Shown here in pieces: positions 1 through 11,399 of a stretch of 64,000 nucleotides of DNA. A program made the translations under genes and the position numbers. How positions within the stretch are numbered: position 1 is the stretch's first letter; the number at the start of each line of letters is the position of its first letter. The notes beneath the pieces were generated by a model. The model was not told where the DNA came from. It worked only from the letters and a program-made list of their open reading frames with translations, and ran no database searches. The stretch covers positions 9,862,555 to 9,926,554 of the forward strand of contig BROE01000022.1 of assembly GCA_036571765.1 (NCBI GenBank), written 5' to 3'. Origin of the DNA: Plecoglossus altivelis. Lineage: Eukaryota > Chordata > Actinopteri > Osmeriformes > Plecoglossidae.

Positions 1-1850
1 AATTTAAAGTGAAGAAACAGAACTAAAGTTTTTCCAAAGTGACGTTCATTCATCTTCATTTACCTCTTGCCCATTAGTGCGTGTGCACCAGCAATCCAAA
101 TAGCTTGGGGTGTTTGGGTAACTCATTGAACTGGCCTAATCACAGAAGACTGTGTGCAATGACGTACATCAATCAGTCGCACGCTTCTCGTCCCTTCTCT
201 CCCCCTGCCCCGGCCTCTCTGTCTATCCACGTTCTCTCTCTTTTTTGGCCTATCTGCCTCCTATTCTCTGCTTGTGTGTCTCTATCTCTTTATGGGTGCT
301 AAATGGATTGCGGAGCACATTTTATCGCCATACAGAATCATCATAACGTCCTTTGTGGAATGACATTTCAATGTTGATAGACTTTCCCCCCAAAAATCTT
401 CGTCATTGATGTAGGTGAAAGATAACATTTGAAAAACGTCACAGGCAACAAGGTGAGTTTAGCCTCCAGCGTCGGACTGAAAGACACTCTCCAAGCACGG
501 GTTGTTTTGATTGGTCGGCTGTGTCACAGCATTAACCCAGGCCCGGAGATGAGCCCATTATTTGTAGTGTCTTTAAATCAGCTAAAGATATAAAGTCAGC
601 TGTCCTTCCATGGATCATAAATCAATGGACATTAACAAAGTAAGAGCCGTTCTAAACATCTTCTACTGTGCCGCCATCCCAGCCAAGTCTTCAAGGACGA
701 TGATTGACATTATACAGCTCCCTCGATTTAGTGCTATTGATGCCATTTCATTTTGAACTACACACTGTTCGTTAAATGAAGGCGTCTGCCAGCCGTGTGC
801 TTCCTAAGTGCCGTTAAAGAGAGCGAGCGGGAGAAGAGGAAACGAGCGGAGAGACAAGGTCAGGATGGAGGGATGCACATTTCATTACCGATTGCCAAGT
901 ATGATCATTAAAAGGATGAAAACCGGCACAATAAACTACCACCTCAAGAACATTTTAAATAGACAGTCCAGACTCCTGCAGATTGCGAACGTTCTGGGCC
1001 TCAGTTGGGACACCGCAGCATTTCACTCCTCTTAGCGGATCGTGCCCGTGATGCGTGTGGGTGAGTTTGGTCTGACCTGTCCGTCCGTCCGTCGTGGGTT
1101 AGTTCCCCTCCCTTGCGACAGCGACAGTCCATGTATGACTTGCGTGTGATTGGACACTATGGGACCAACTCCGCATACTCTTCCTGATCAGCTAGCAAGC
1201 CACATCCAGAGCCATGTTTTATTAATCCTCCTGTTTCCTAAAACTAGGCCAGGTCCATACCAGCCTCTCCACTCTGCCTGTAGATTGTATTAACGTCTTT
1301 TTGTGTTTTGCTACAAAGCCTCCGAAATTGGGTCTTTGCGCTGAAAGAGATTGAAAAGTGGAAAAATGACTTTCTCCCCTTGGTTTGCCTTTGGGACATG
1401 GCATTGCAGACCAAGCAATGGGCACATGCTGGAAAATGTTTTGAATGAGCTTGTCTGAATATAATTCTGCACACAGTAAGTGCTGGGCTGTGCTTGAAAG
1501 ATGACAATATGCCTTTAGATTTTCCAGCACCAGTAATGAGCATATGTGTGCGGAAGGAGCTTGGCAGCCCAGTAGCGACCTACAGTGAATGACCTCCCTC
1601 ACCCACATTATCCTTCAGTATCCCTCGATCCCGCGTTGTCCTTTGTAAATGCCACCATCAGGCCATGCTTTGTCTAGACACTGGACCACACAAGGCGCTG
1701 TGGGTTTTCATCAGGGTGCATGCCATCTGTGTGCTTAGATGTGGCTGCGTAAGCGTGTGTGTGTGTGTACACAAGTGCTTAAAAAAAGGAAAGGACATTC
1801 ATATGGCACACATGTGAACCGCGCGTCAAGGATAGACCGAAAAGGGCCCC
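1..1850. other. Non-coding unique sequence, no gene seen
   Basis: Mostly unique DNA with no splice-flanked frame and no recognisable protein. It contains a pyrimidine-rich patch (190-290), a CCGT triplication near 1080-1093 and a short GT run near 1755-1768. The piece at about 600-1000, AT-rich and without simple repeats, could be conserved non-coding DNA, but I cannot show it. Confidence 0.6.
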
Positions 1851-1854
1851 ATGG

Positions 1855-2160
1855 ATGAATTAAGTCTGTTTCCAAAATGGCAGACAATGTCACAGGGCCT
1901 GAATGGTGTTTTAATTAGAGCCCTAATGGCACACTCTGTACTTTGAAATGACTCATCATCATGCATAATCACAGAGAGGTAGTTACCACTGGCAGGATTG
2001 CAACCATCTGCTCCTTAAGAACACATACTGATCATTCCTCTTGGAACGTTTGCTGTGTGAATAATTGTGTGGTATTCCAACAGACCACTGGCCCCTTGCT
2101 TTAAACCAACGGTTGTACGTTTATCAATCGAACATCTGCATTGAAGTGTTGCAATGGCTG
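1855..2160. promoter_or_regulatory. Enhancer-like unique block (candidate conserved non-coding element)
   Basis: About 300 bp free of simple repeats, with a TTAATTAG homeodomain core at 1911-1918 followed by CCTAATGG, plus ATGACTCAT (AP-1-like) and ATGCATAAT strings. This balanced, motif-rich texture is typical of developmental enhancers in the flanks of vertebrate signalling genes. The call is inference only. Confidence 0.25.
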
Positions 2161-2755
2161 TCTCAGAGGAGCCGTTAGCACTGACTGATGGTTAGCTGGT
2201 GGGAGAGCCGCACCACACAGCCATGCTCCTGGAGACTCCGTTATGTTTTATTACAATTTGTGTCACCGAGTTCCGTCAATAGTCAGGGTTACATACGACA
2301 GGGCAGTGACAGTGCTTTTTAAACACTGACCGGAATTCTCGACAAAGTCGTTCTGTTTGTTGAATCATAAGAAGGTGAGATCTGATTTAGACGGAGGAGC
2401 CTGTCTCCTGCGTCTCTGCCAGGGCGGCCCCGCCGGCACGGCTGACAGAGGCCCCTCTGGACCAGTTTATAGGATTCTCCAGGGGGTTCCCTGCTGACAG
2501 ACAGAGCCATTAGAAGGTGTCAGGGCTGTGGCAGCATGTGGCAGATCAGAGATCATCTTCAGCCCGGCTGTGCTTGCGGCCCTCATCAAAGGGCCGAGGA
2601 GAGGGTGACGGAGTCCTGAAAGGACGCAAGAACGAAGGCCCTCCCCCTTGTACGCATTCTATTTTGCGTGTGTTTATGTGCGTGTGGGTTTAGATGGAGA
2701 GCATCCAGGGAACATGCGCCTCGCTACCCACTCGCACGGAGCACAGATGCAACTG

Positions 2756-2775
2756 ACACACACACACACACACAC
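2756..2775. repeat. (CA)10 microsatellite
   Basis: Perfect CA dinucleotide run, followed by a short interrupted CA tail to about 2786. Confidence 0.9.
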
Positions 2776-2849
2776 TTACACACACGGACAAACAGACAGT
2801 CGGCAGCGGCAGCAGCAGTCAGACCCTGACAGCTCACTCGGACTGGTTA

Positions 2850-3340
2850 ATTGAGGTGATAGATACTCTTGACATTTATCTAAGCACTACTGAGCAGATT
2901 AGCACAACGCCGCTCGCTCCTCTGCAATTCCCTATATTAGAGGAGGTCACTTTCGGAGGTCTTTTTAATATGCCTATGCAATTAATAATGCCTTAATTCT
3001 GGCCCATATCTCAGCTTGCTGAAAGTTTCCTTTCATGATGCGATAAGCCTCGCTCTCCCTCTGCTGTTTGCTGCAAATTAAACTAATCTCCTTCAAGTTC
3101 ACCCCCAAGGCCTGAACTTTCTCCTCTCTTCTTTCTCCTACTCTCTTTTCCTGGAGGCTGAAGAGAAACAGGAGGTGACATGAATAAAAAGGTTACAGTA
3201 TCCAGAACTTCACAAAGCGCCCTTCTGGGGATAGTTAATCATTTATGCTACATTTACCTGAGATTTTCATTGGCTAATCCTCTCCTCAAGCGCTACATAG
3301 AGGAACGGCAGCCCAGCCCTGGTAGTAATCAATTTGTCAG
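2850..3340. promoter_or_regulatory. AT-balanced unique block, candidate conserved non-coding element
   Basis: Nearly 500 bp without simple repeats. It contains TTTTTAATATGC, ATGCAATTAATAATG (octamer-like next to a homeodomain core, about 2977-2991) and CCTTAATT, then CAAATTAAACTAATC near 3074-3090. This clustering of homeodomain and POU-type cores is the best enhancer-like texture in the left third of the window. Inference only. Confidence 0.28.
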
Positions 3341-4205
3341 TTGCCTTCCTCGGGCTTAGAGCCAAGTTAAGAAGTTTCAATTAAGAGTGTTTTGACGTTC
3401 AGGCCAACATGCAGACTGGGAGTTAATGTTGTTCTCCAGCGGACGCCTGTCCCGGGAGTTGAATCGCTTGCTTTTCTCATGACGACATGATCAGATACAA
3501 ATGCTATCAGCGTCCTTCCCCTCTCACTGCCATGGCGCTGTGCTTGGGTTCGGGATGCTGTACGCAGTCTTGTACAACTGCATTCTGTACCTCTCCAAAA
3601 CAGTGTCGCTGGCCGTTTTTTACGTGTGGTGACACCGTAGGGTCGCAGACTGTATAATCTCATCTCCTCTTCCTCCTCCCTAACTCCGCTGCGGTGGGAG
3701 ATTGCCATCAGCAGATGGGAGGTCCAGATTCGAGAACTGCGTTCTGTACACGGTAGCGGTTCACTGGAGTTGAATCCTGCCCTGGAGAGGGAAGTGAACT
3801 GGAGTTTGTAATCTCCCGGGAGGAGGAGGAAAGGGATAATTCACTTATCACAATCTGGGCACAGGACGTGGTTGGCTGATATGGATCTGAAGGGGCTGAT
3901 GGGATCCGGAGTTCTCCGGCAGTTGTTAGAGAACGGGGAAGCGGTGGGGAGTAAACAGACTGGGTCTGGAACATCACATGGTTCTGTCTGCTCCTCAGAC
4001 TGGTTCATTATTCAGTGCCTTTCCTTCCTGTTTTTAATTGGTGTGGACGTTCAAACGTCACTGTTTGTTTTCCTGCCTCCTTGAACTTGTTGGGTCCCCA
4101 TTCCCAATCCTGTCTGTGAGAAGCAGAGGGTAACGCTTTATTCACCTCCAGCTCAGACAGAACAGGCTCAGAGGTGTTGCTCATCTGGAGAACATGTGTT
4201 TTCAC
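3341..4205. other. Non-coding unique sequence, no gene seen
   Basis: No splice-flanked or recognisable coding frame on either strand. Short purine- and pyrimidine-rich patches only. It ends where the 17-bp minisatellite begins. Confidence 0.6.
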
Positions 4206-4213
4206 ACTGAGAT

Positions 4214-5333
4214 GGCATCCCTCACCATGCAGCATCCCTCACCATGCAGCATCCCTCACCATACAGCATCCCTCAGCATGCAGCATCCCTCACCATGCAG
4301 CATCCCTCACCATGCAGCATCCCTCACCATGCAGCATCCCTCACCATGCAGCATCCCTCACCATACAGCATCCCTCACCATACAGCATCCCTCACCATAC
4401 AGCATCCCTCACCATACAGCATCCCTCACCATACAGCATCCCTCACCATACAGCATCCCTCACCATACAGCATCCCTCACCATGCAGCATCCCTCACCAT
4501 GCAGCATCCCTCACCATGCAGCATCCCTCACCATACAGCATCCCTCACCATGCAGCATCCCTCACCATACAGCATCCCTCACCATGCAGCATCCCTCACC
4601 ATGCAGCATCCCTCACCATACAGCATCCCTCACCATGCAGCATCCCTCACCATACAGCATCCCTCACCATACAGCATCCCTCACCATACAGCATCCCTCA
4701 CCATACAGCATCCCTCACCATACAGCATCCCTCACCATGCAGCATCCCTCACCATGCAGCATCCCTCACCATACAGCATCCCTCAGCATGCAGCATCCCT
4801 CACCATGCAGCATCCCTCACCATGCAGCATCCCTCACCATGCAGCATCCCTCACCATGCAGCATCCCTCACCATGCAGCATCCCTCACCATGCAGCATCC
4901 CTCACCATACAGCATCCCTCACCATGCAGCATCCCTCACCATCCAGCATCCNNNNNNNNNNNNNNNNNNNNNNNNNNNNNNNNNNNNNNNNNNNNNNNNN
5001 NNNNNNNNNNNNNNNNNNNNNNNNNNNNNNNNNNNNNNNNNNNNNNNNNNNNNNNNNNNNNNNNNNNNNNNNNNNNNNNNNNNNNNNNNNNNNNNNNNNN
5101 NNNNNNNNNNNNNNNNNNNNNNNNNNNNNNNNNNNNNNNNNNNNNNNNNNNNNNNNNNNNNNNNNNNNNNNNNNNNNNNNNNNNNNNNNNCACTCCCCAT
5201 GCAGCATCCCTCACCATGCAGCATCCCTCACCATGCAGCATCCCTCACCATGCAGCATCCCTCACCATGCAGCATCCCTCACCATACAGCATCCCTCACC
5301 ATGCTGCATCCCTCACCATACAGCATACATCAG
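4214..5333. repeat. 17-bp minisatellite, unit CATCCCTCACCATRCAG
   Basis: At least 43 near-identical 17-bp units precede an assembly gap and about 8 follow it. Units differ almost only at one base (A or G before CAG). Rare variants are CAGCATGCAG at 4274-4283 and 4784-4793 and CATCCAG near 4941. No frame of the unit carries a stop, and 17 is not a multiple of 3, so all three + frames stay open with a 17-residue period. The resulting 375-413 codon frames are artefacts, not a gene. Confidence 0.97.
4952..5190. other. Assembly gap (run of N)
   Basis: 239 consecutive N inside the 17-bp minisatellite. The unit phase does not carry across the gap as an exact multiple of 17 (972 bases between equivalent positions), so the N length is an estimate and the true array length is unknown. 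Confidence 0.99.
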
Positions 5334-5513
5334 ACGCAGCATCCCTGAACCATCTTTTTGGGACGCCATAACCCGCACCATACAGAATATACCTCACGAT
5401 GCATGCATACCCTAACGATGCAGCCATCCCTCACCATCGCAGGATCCGGCTCTCTCACGTATAATCGGCATGCCCTACACTCATGACATGCATTCCCTCA
5501 CCATGCAGTTCAG
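5334..5513. repeat. Degraded tail of the 17-bp minisatellite
   Basis: Fragments of the unit (ACCATACAG, CGATGCAG, CCATCCCTCACCAT, ATTCCCTCACCATGCAG) recur with insertions, deletions and substitutions. They reflect either old diverged copies at the array edge or consensus errors in a repeat that was hard to assemble. Confidence 0.75.
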
Positions 5514-5576
5514 CAGAGGAGCCTGTGCCTTCATTCTGATCAGTCGGAACTGTTGTGGATCGTTTTCTCTGTATCT

Positions 5577-5580
<4 letters not shown>

Positions 5581-5613
<33 letters not shown>
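5581..5613. repeat. (AT)n microsatellite
   Basis: About 33 bp of perfect AT dinucleotides, able to extrude as a cruciform. Confidence 0.95.
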
Positions 5614-5617
<4 letters not shown>

Positions 5618-5619
5618 CA

Positions 5620-7424
5620 CATCTCCCTCTTTCTAGTCTAGTTCACTGTAACCTCTATTCATGAGCAATCTTAAATCAGCTCCCACAGCCTAAATCATCT
5701 TCTATTGTGTGTGTGTGGGGGGGAAATGATGGCGCTAAAATATGGCAGAACTGTAATTAAGACACACCTCTGTCTCCCTTCACACCAATGACGCACAACC
5801 AACTCCGGGCAGACACACACACATACACACATGTTCATTTTCTTACTTCCATCTCCACAACCCATACTTGTCAGCCCTCTCATTAAGCTGTCATGCTGTT
5901 TCCTCAGGAATCCACACCCCCATCACTGGGAGTTAAAGTACTACTCTAAGCAGAATGTGAGGGTTAAAGCGGACATACTTCATGCACCGTAATTTAGCAT
6001 ATCAGTAATGAAATTGCCATTGAAAGACAATGAGAGAAGAGAGAGGATGTCAATGGCAAAGCGTATTTAACGTAGACTGTCTTCCGACGGTGTGTTTCCT
6101 AAACAGTGATTTAAATTGAAGGAGGGCAGAGGGTGTTATCCTGTTACAGGTGGGATCGCCACAAAACTAATCAACAAATAGTAGGCAAGTACGGGATGGG
6201 TACTGCAGCCAGCTAAACAGGCAGGCAGGCAGACAGGCAGGCAGCCAGGTATGCAGGCAGGCAGCATGCTGGCAAGCATTCTGGCAGAACAACCAACTGA
6301 TCAACTGACAATTGGCCGACCACACAGCCGGCAGGTAGACAATTAAGTGAGTGGGCAGTGAGGCAGGTGAAAAGCCAGAGATCAAGCACACATGGACCGA
6401 GTGGTTCAGATGGGACAGACTAGGACTCACAGATGGCCATCTCAGAATGCAGACTGGTAGACAGACAAGTAGGGAGACACCCAGGGAAGACTGGTAGCAA
6501 TGTAATCAAAAGCAAACGTCGTCAGGCAGAGAAACAGGCTGGCAGACAAGCGAGAGAACAGCCAGACTGAGCCATGCCACGGTCTGGACTCCCCTCCCTC
6601 TGTGTCTCTCTCACAGCCCTGCCCGCGGCTCCCTGCCTGCCTGTCTGCACTTAGCTCGGAGCTCCCAGCCTCCCTTGGCTCTCTCCATCGGCAGCATCTC
6701 TCCTGTCTGTTTGGGTGTTTTGGTGGTTCCATGATCGCTACCAGTTCCCAGCAGCCAAAACATGAATTTGTCATAGCACATAGCCCCATGAAAACTAATC
6801 GAAATAAATCAGCCATGACCACTTAGGTGGAAGAGTGCGGGGGGTAGGAGGCTGGGGTTGGTGCCGTTGGTGAGTGGGAGAGGCAGAGGGAGGGAAAGTG
6901 CAGGTAGGGGTGGGGAGAGGGGGGATGGCAGGGTTACAGTGTAATTAGCTGTAGTTGCAGCGGGGCTCACCTGCAGGTCTGCTGCCCAGATTTGGGTCCT
7001 GCTGGCTTGCTAAGTAAGTATTTGCACGCAAACTAGTGATATTTGATCCACCCCAGTGTCAAGTGCTTCCATAACTTTAAAAATTGAAGAGGAGGAGGCT
7101 CTCTCGTGGCTCTCAGCTGGCAGTTTGATTCAGATTTTATTATCCGCACTGGTTCTATAATAAGCAGGAACTGTCCTGTTGGATTAGGCATGCTCCACGG
7201 ACCTCCCGCTCACCCCTCTTCACCCCCTCCCGCCCTCCCTCACTTAGCCAGAGGAAATGGAGGTTCCCGCCGCCAGCGACCGCCCCTCACTCTATTTTGC
7301 CTTCTCTCTCTTGCTCTCTTCCTCTCTCTCTTCGTCTCCCTCTGTCACACTCTTTTTCACTTTGCCTCTCTCACTATTTCCTGGTGTAAGGGACGCAGAG
7401 AAAGCCAGACAGACTAAACCCATT

Positions 7425-7425
<1 letters not shown>
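5620..7425. other. Non-coding stretch with scattered CAGG-like motifs, no gene seen
   Basis: Unique sequence with a TG run ending in eight G (about 5707-5723), a TAAT-containing patch near 5990-6120, a CAGG tract listed separately, and further loose CAGGCAG/CAGAC motifs to about 6560. G-rich purine DNA follows at 6835-6935. No supported exon. Confidence 0.55.
6218..6264. repeat. (CAGG)n tetranucleotide tract, interrupted
   Basis: About eleven CAGG or near-CAGG units with CAGA and CCAGGTATG interruptions. Degenerate CAGG/CAGAC motifs continue downstream to about 6560. Confidence 0.85.
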
Positions 7426-7428
<3 letters not shown>

Positions 7429-7491
<63 letters not shown>

Positions 7492-7506
7492 TTCTCTCTC
7501 TTTCTC
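7429..7506. repeat. (CT)n microsatellite
   Basis: About 78 bp of TC dinucleotides with few interruptions inside a longer pyrimidine-rich run (about 7295-7560). It creates spurious serine/leucine-rich frames on + and arginine/glutamate-rich frames on -. Confidence 0.95.
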
Positions 7507-7990
7507 AGTCCCCAAGCCTCTCTACCTCTGTCTGTCTTCCCCCTCCCCCCTCTCACAGGTTTACTCTTCCTCTCTCGGTGGATCGGTCGAGACATTTCAT
7601 TGGTTCAGAGTGTGTGTGTGAGCAGCAGGAGACAGCCACACCTGCTAGGTGCTGTGTCAATCCCAGGGGAGCGAGCCGTGAGGTAACATGGCAGCTCTGT
7701 GAGATGCTGAGAGGCTGGAGACGATCACACAGCAAACACAGTGGACACCTATACCTGCTCTAGCCGCGAGGCTAGACACGCCTCAGCACCGGGATAAAAC
7801 CAATCTTGACATTTGATGTTATGGTATCTTCTTGTTTCTCCAACGCAGTAGTAAGAGACAGTATCTGATACCGCCTCTATCACTGTCTCTTCTCTGTAGC
7901 TGCTAAATTCTAGGTCAGCTGGACTGTGATTGGCTGCGCCGCTATGATTGAGCTCCCCTAGAGAGAGACTGTCTCCAACCTTGCGGGCCA

Positions 7991-8030
7991 GTGTGTGTTT
8001 GTGTGTGTGTGTGCGTGTGTGCGTGTGTGC
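7991..8030. repeat. (GT)n microsatellite, interrupted
   Basis: About 40 bp of GT with TTTG and GC interruptions. Confidence 0.9.
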
Positions 8031-9015
8031 AAATTCATACAGTACAACGTGGTGATGTAAGTGTATCTGCTGTAGCCAGCGTGTGTGCGTGTGTACCGAG
8101 TCTGCAAGGAACTAAGTGTGTACACAGCTACCGGGATGCTATATTTACAGCCAGTCGCCTGGCAAAAAAAGCATTTCCTGCAGTAGGAAGTTAACTGAGA
8201 CAAACACCATTATCATAAACCTGTAGTATCCAGGGACAGAGCATGCATGACACAACCTGTAAAATTAAACACATTCATTCTTATGATAATGTTCATGTAT
8301 TTACGCCGTACCCTTTTATAATGTCGCTGTCCTTAAACAATCTCTCCATATTGTTTTGCTTGAAAATGGTACGTACAAGACTTTCTTGCACTTGCAATGA
8401 TTGCCGTTGTTGCCTCGCGTCAGTAGTGTCGGGCAGCATTTAGATGTGGGAGGCTTTTAGAGTGGCCTGATGAGGCAGAGTTTCTCCCTGCAGAGAGGTG
8501 GTGTAGCCTGAGGCCATATGCCTGTCTGCTGTTCCAGGTGATCTACAGTACAGCAAACATGGTATCTATGGGCAACATACTCCCTGACAACCACCCTCTG
8601 AGCACAACACAAGCTAAAATAAGGCAAAATCTCGTTATATAAACCGGAATATGTAAATGTCTGCTGCATTTTCTTCCATAAGTTATTTGTCACCAGAAAA
8701 ATTGACCGGGGTTGTCTTGACGGTAAATAGGACAATGATTCAGAGTGCATTGCACTGCACAATATTTTTCAGGTTATGTAACTGAAGCCTGTTTAGCTAA
8801 GACCATCAAAGCTCTGAGAGCGATTCTAATTGGTGGGTTTTCTTTTTTGTGTTCCTCTCGCTGTTTTTTTTCCTGCTGTTCAGCAATGTAGCGCAGAGAC
8901 ATAAAAGCCCTGCGATAAGAGGGACGATTCGCCACAGCACTGAGTATGACCCTGCATCAGCCTGCACGTAGGAGTGGGCAGAACGATGCCTAACCCTGCA
9001 ACGGAACACTTCACA
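8031..9015. other. Non-coding stretch, no gene seen
   Basis: Unique sequence with no recognisable exon, RNA gene or mobile element. It becomes CpG-richer toward 9000. Confidence 0.55.
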
Positions 9016-9017
9016 CC

Positions 9018-9140
9018 CGCGACCCAGCGCGCGCAAACGTTGTGCACGCCAACCATGCGCGCACGCGCATGCCAAACACACACACGCAAGCCACCGAGCA
9101 CACGCGCCGCACGCACGCAGCGGTCACGCGCAGACACAGA
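9018..9140. repeat. CpG-dense compound CA/CG tract
   Basis: Alternating purine-pyrimidine sequence mixing CGCG, GCGCGC, CACACA and CACGC motifs, with roughly a dozen or more CpGs in about 120 bp. Probably a decayed CA/CG microsatellite rather than a promoter island, since no coding start lies beside it. Confidence 0.6.
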
Positions 9141-9705
9141 AACATTGCTCAGACCGTACAGAACGAATCTAAGACCTGGACAAGCAGTACTGTTTGGCTG
9201 GCGTCTCTTGATTGAGAGGGGGCGTCGAACCCACTTGCGGCGGTTTTATAAGACGCTCTGAGTCACTTCCGCAGATTATCTTATCAGACTATGCGTTTGC
9301 GAGGGGGGGCTGTGGGATTGGAGAAGGGAGGAGGGTGTTGCTGCTCGATGTTACATCACGCCTTTCCTTTTCATCGTGCTTCTCCTGGGTTTTTGCTCTG
9401 TTGGGGTGACAAACGCAGCTGTTTTCTGACGACCGTGCTGTCAAACTGCTATCAGCAGGATGCACAGATGAATCTGATAGGCCGAGCTGGCAAGCTTTTT
9501 CTTTCTCGCTCTGACTCTGCAGTCATGCGGGAAGGTGCACCTCGTAAATCGATCGACGGTAGTCTGGTGAGGCAGACAGTCTTGGGTGGTGGGTATTTTG
9601 TTTGTGTTGAGGTAACATGCTTTATGTGGAGGGTTGAATATTTAGAGGCCTGTACCCCAGAACTGCCTGGGCTGAAATGTTCAGAAAAGGTCTGATTGAA
9701 GTGCA
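9141..9705. other. Non-coding stretch, no gene seen
   Basis: Unique sequence. A frame of 134 codons is open at 9291-9695 but has no recognisable domain and no supporting splice or poly(A) context, so I do not call a gene. Confidence 0.5.
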
Positions 9706-9710
9706 TCTTG

Positions 9711-9786
9711 GCAGGCAGGCAGGTACTGTAGACAGGTCGACAGATGGGCAGGTCGACAGGCAGGCAGGTCGACAGGCAGGCAGGTC

Positions 9787-9856
<70 letters not shown>

Positions 9857-9858
9857 CA
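9711..9858. repeat. (CAGG)n array with embedded CAGGTCGA units
   Basis: The left half alternates CAGG with CAGGTCGA variants; the right half (about 9783-9858) is almost perfect CAGG. The unit has no stop on either strand, which produces cysteine/proline/alanine-rich and arginine/glutamine-rich pseudo-frames. Confidence 0.95.
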
Positions 9859-11079
9859 CACCAGCATGCTTTTGAGTACTAACTCCCTCCAACTTTGCTG
9901 CATTATTAAATAATCCATAAATTATTCAACACTTTTCGTATCAAACAAATATTTTGCAACTTGCACCCACTGTATATACATGCAAGGGAAAAGACTTCCC
10001 TAAAGATAGATAGGCTGATAGAAACATACATGTGCATTTGGTATGTGGATAATGTACATCCTGGTGCGCTAGTGCTGTGAAGGCAGACACAGACTCCCCA
10101 GGGAGGGAGCTCTAGAGCTCTGTATACCCAAGACCCTCTTACAAATGCACTTTTCCCAGCCTTTACAGCATATACCAGAACATCACATCAGTTTAACGAC
10201 GCCCCTACATCACTTCCTGCTGTAAGCTGTTGCCGGATAAACCGGTCAGGTCCGGATCGTTATGGTCTGAATGAGGTCCGCCTGAGCGCGGCCAGGTTTC
10301 TCTCGGTGACGATGGCATCACCGGCGACCGTGGGTCGCGTGGTCGTGTTAGTCACGCCTTCCTGCACAGTTTAAGGAGGTCTCTGGGAACTCTGGTAGAT
10401 GGATGCACGCGCATTCTTTTCCCCTTACGCTCTATCACACGTTTGGATACAGGCAAACACAAACGAAGACAGACGCTCTGTGCACGAGAATGCTGTCTGC
10501 ATTATGGGAAGAATTCAACACTTCCACCTACATGTATAGATTGTGTTCTTGTTGGCATGTCTTGACCAGTCTGCACATGGGAAACATGCATTGATTTATA
10601 GGTCACATTTTGACCAAATTCCTTTAGAAAAATGGATGAAAACATCAAAATGGAATGAAAATGAGAAAAGGAGACGAGTAATTGTGTTTTAAAACAAAGT
10701 CTAAAATGATGAATATTTTCCATTTAACATAATTTCCCACTCTGACCTTCAACCAGCCCTGTACACTGTTTAACATACTTCCTATTGTGCTATTGTTTTG
10801 TATGCTAAGTGAGCTAACTCTCATCTCTAGCCTTCACCCTATACAGCTCCCTGCTATTCCACACATGCAATAAAGTTTGTTGCCTCATGTGGGGGATCTC
10901 TCCTTTCTTTTGATGCCTGCCTTAGCCTTTTTTGGTTCCATAATTTATACATTTAGCGTAGTTGCTTCTGCGTGCTTTGGACTCCTGCATTTTTAAAGAG
11001 CAGCATTGAGGGAGTTTCTGTCCTGCTCTCCTGCTTTGTTCTGATCACGCAAGGTGCTGCCATCCCATATACGGGAACA
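9859..11079. other. Non-coding stretch with a small CpG-rich patch, no gene seen
   Basis: Mostly AT-balanced unique DNA. At about 10210-10360 CpGs are frequent (CCGGATAAACCGG, TCCGGATCG, GAGCGCGG, GGCGACCGTGGGTCGCGTGGTCGTG), but there is no coding frame beside them. Confidence 0.55.
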
Positions 11080-11083
11080 CTGG

Positions 11084-11180
11084 AGCCCAGACACACGCCT
11101 CAGCCTCATGCCACACTCGCGTATACACACACACATACGTACACACTAAATTTGCACATACATGCACACACACACACATA
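11084..11180. repeat. CA-rich interrupted microsatellite
   Basis: Several short CA runs (ACACACACATACGTACACAC and CACACACACACATA) within about 100 bp. Confidence 0.7.
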
Positions 11181-11399
11181 TCATCGACTCAAACTATGCC
11201 ATTGGGACAGCGTCTTGTGTCTTTGAACAAGCGATCGACAACCACATCCATACAAACACACACACAGGGTGGAGTGATATGACAGTGTTAGTATGAGCAG
11301 TAAAGATGCATCTTCCTGCATCGCTCGTGTATGAGGACGTATGTCTTTTCCTCTGTGGGGATTCAGTGCGCCAAGCAAAGATGTCACAACTTAGTATTC

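Noticed and set aside
4174..5415. Three long overlapping + frames (375-413 codons) of a serine/histidine/proline-rich repeat protein
   Set aside because: The 17-bp unit has no stop in any frame, so every frame stays open and reads the same 17-residue period. The frames also cross the N gap. There are no exon signals.
9452..9918. Cysteine/leucine/proline/alanine repeat frames on the - strand
   Set aside because: Direct translation of the (CAGG)n array; no flanking coding evidence.
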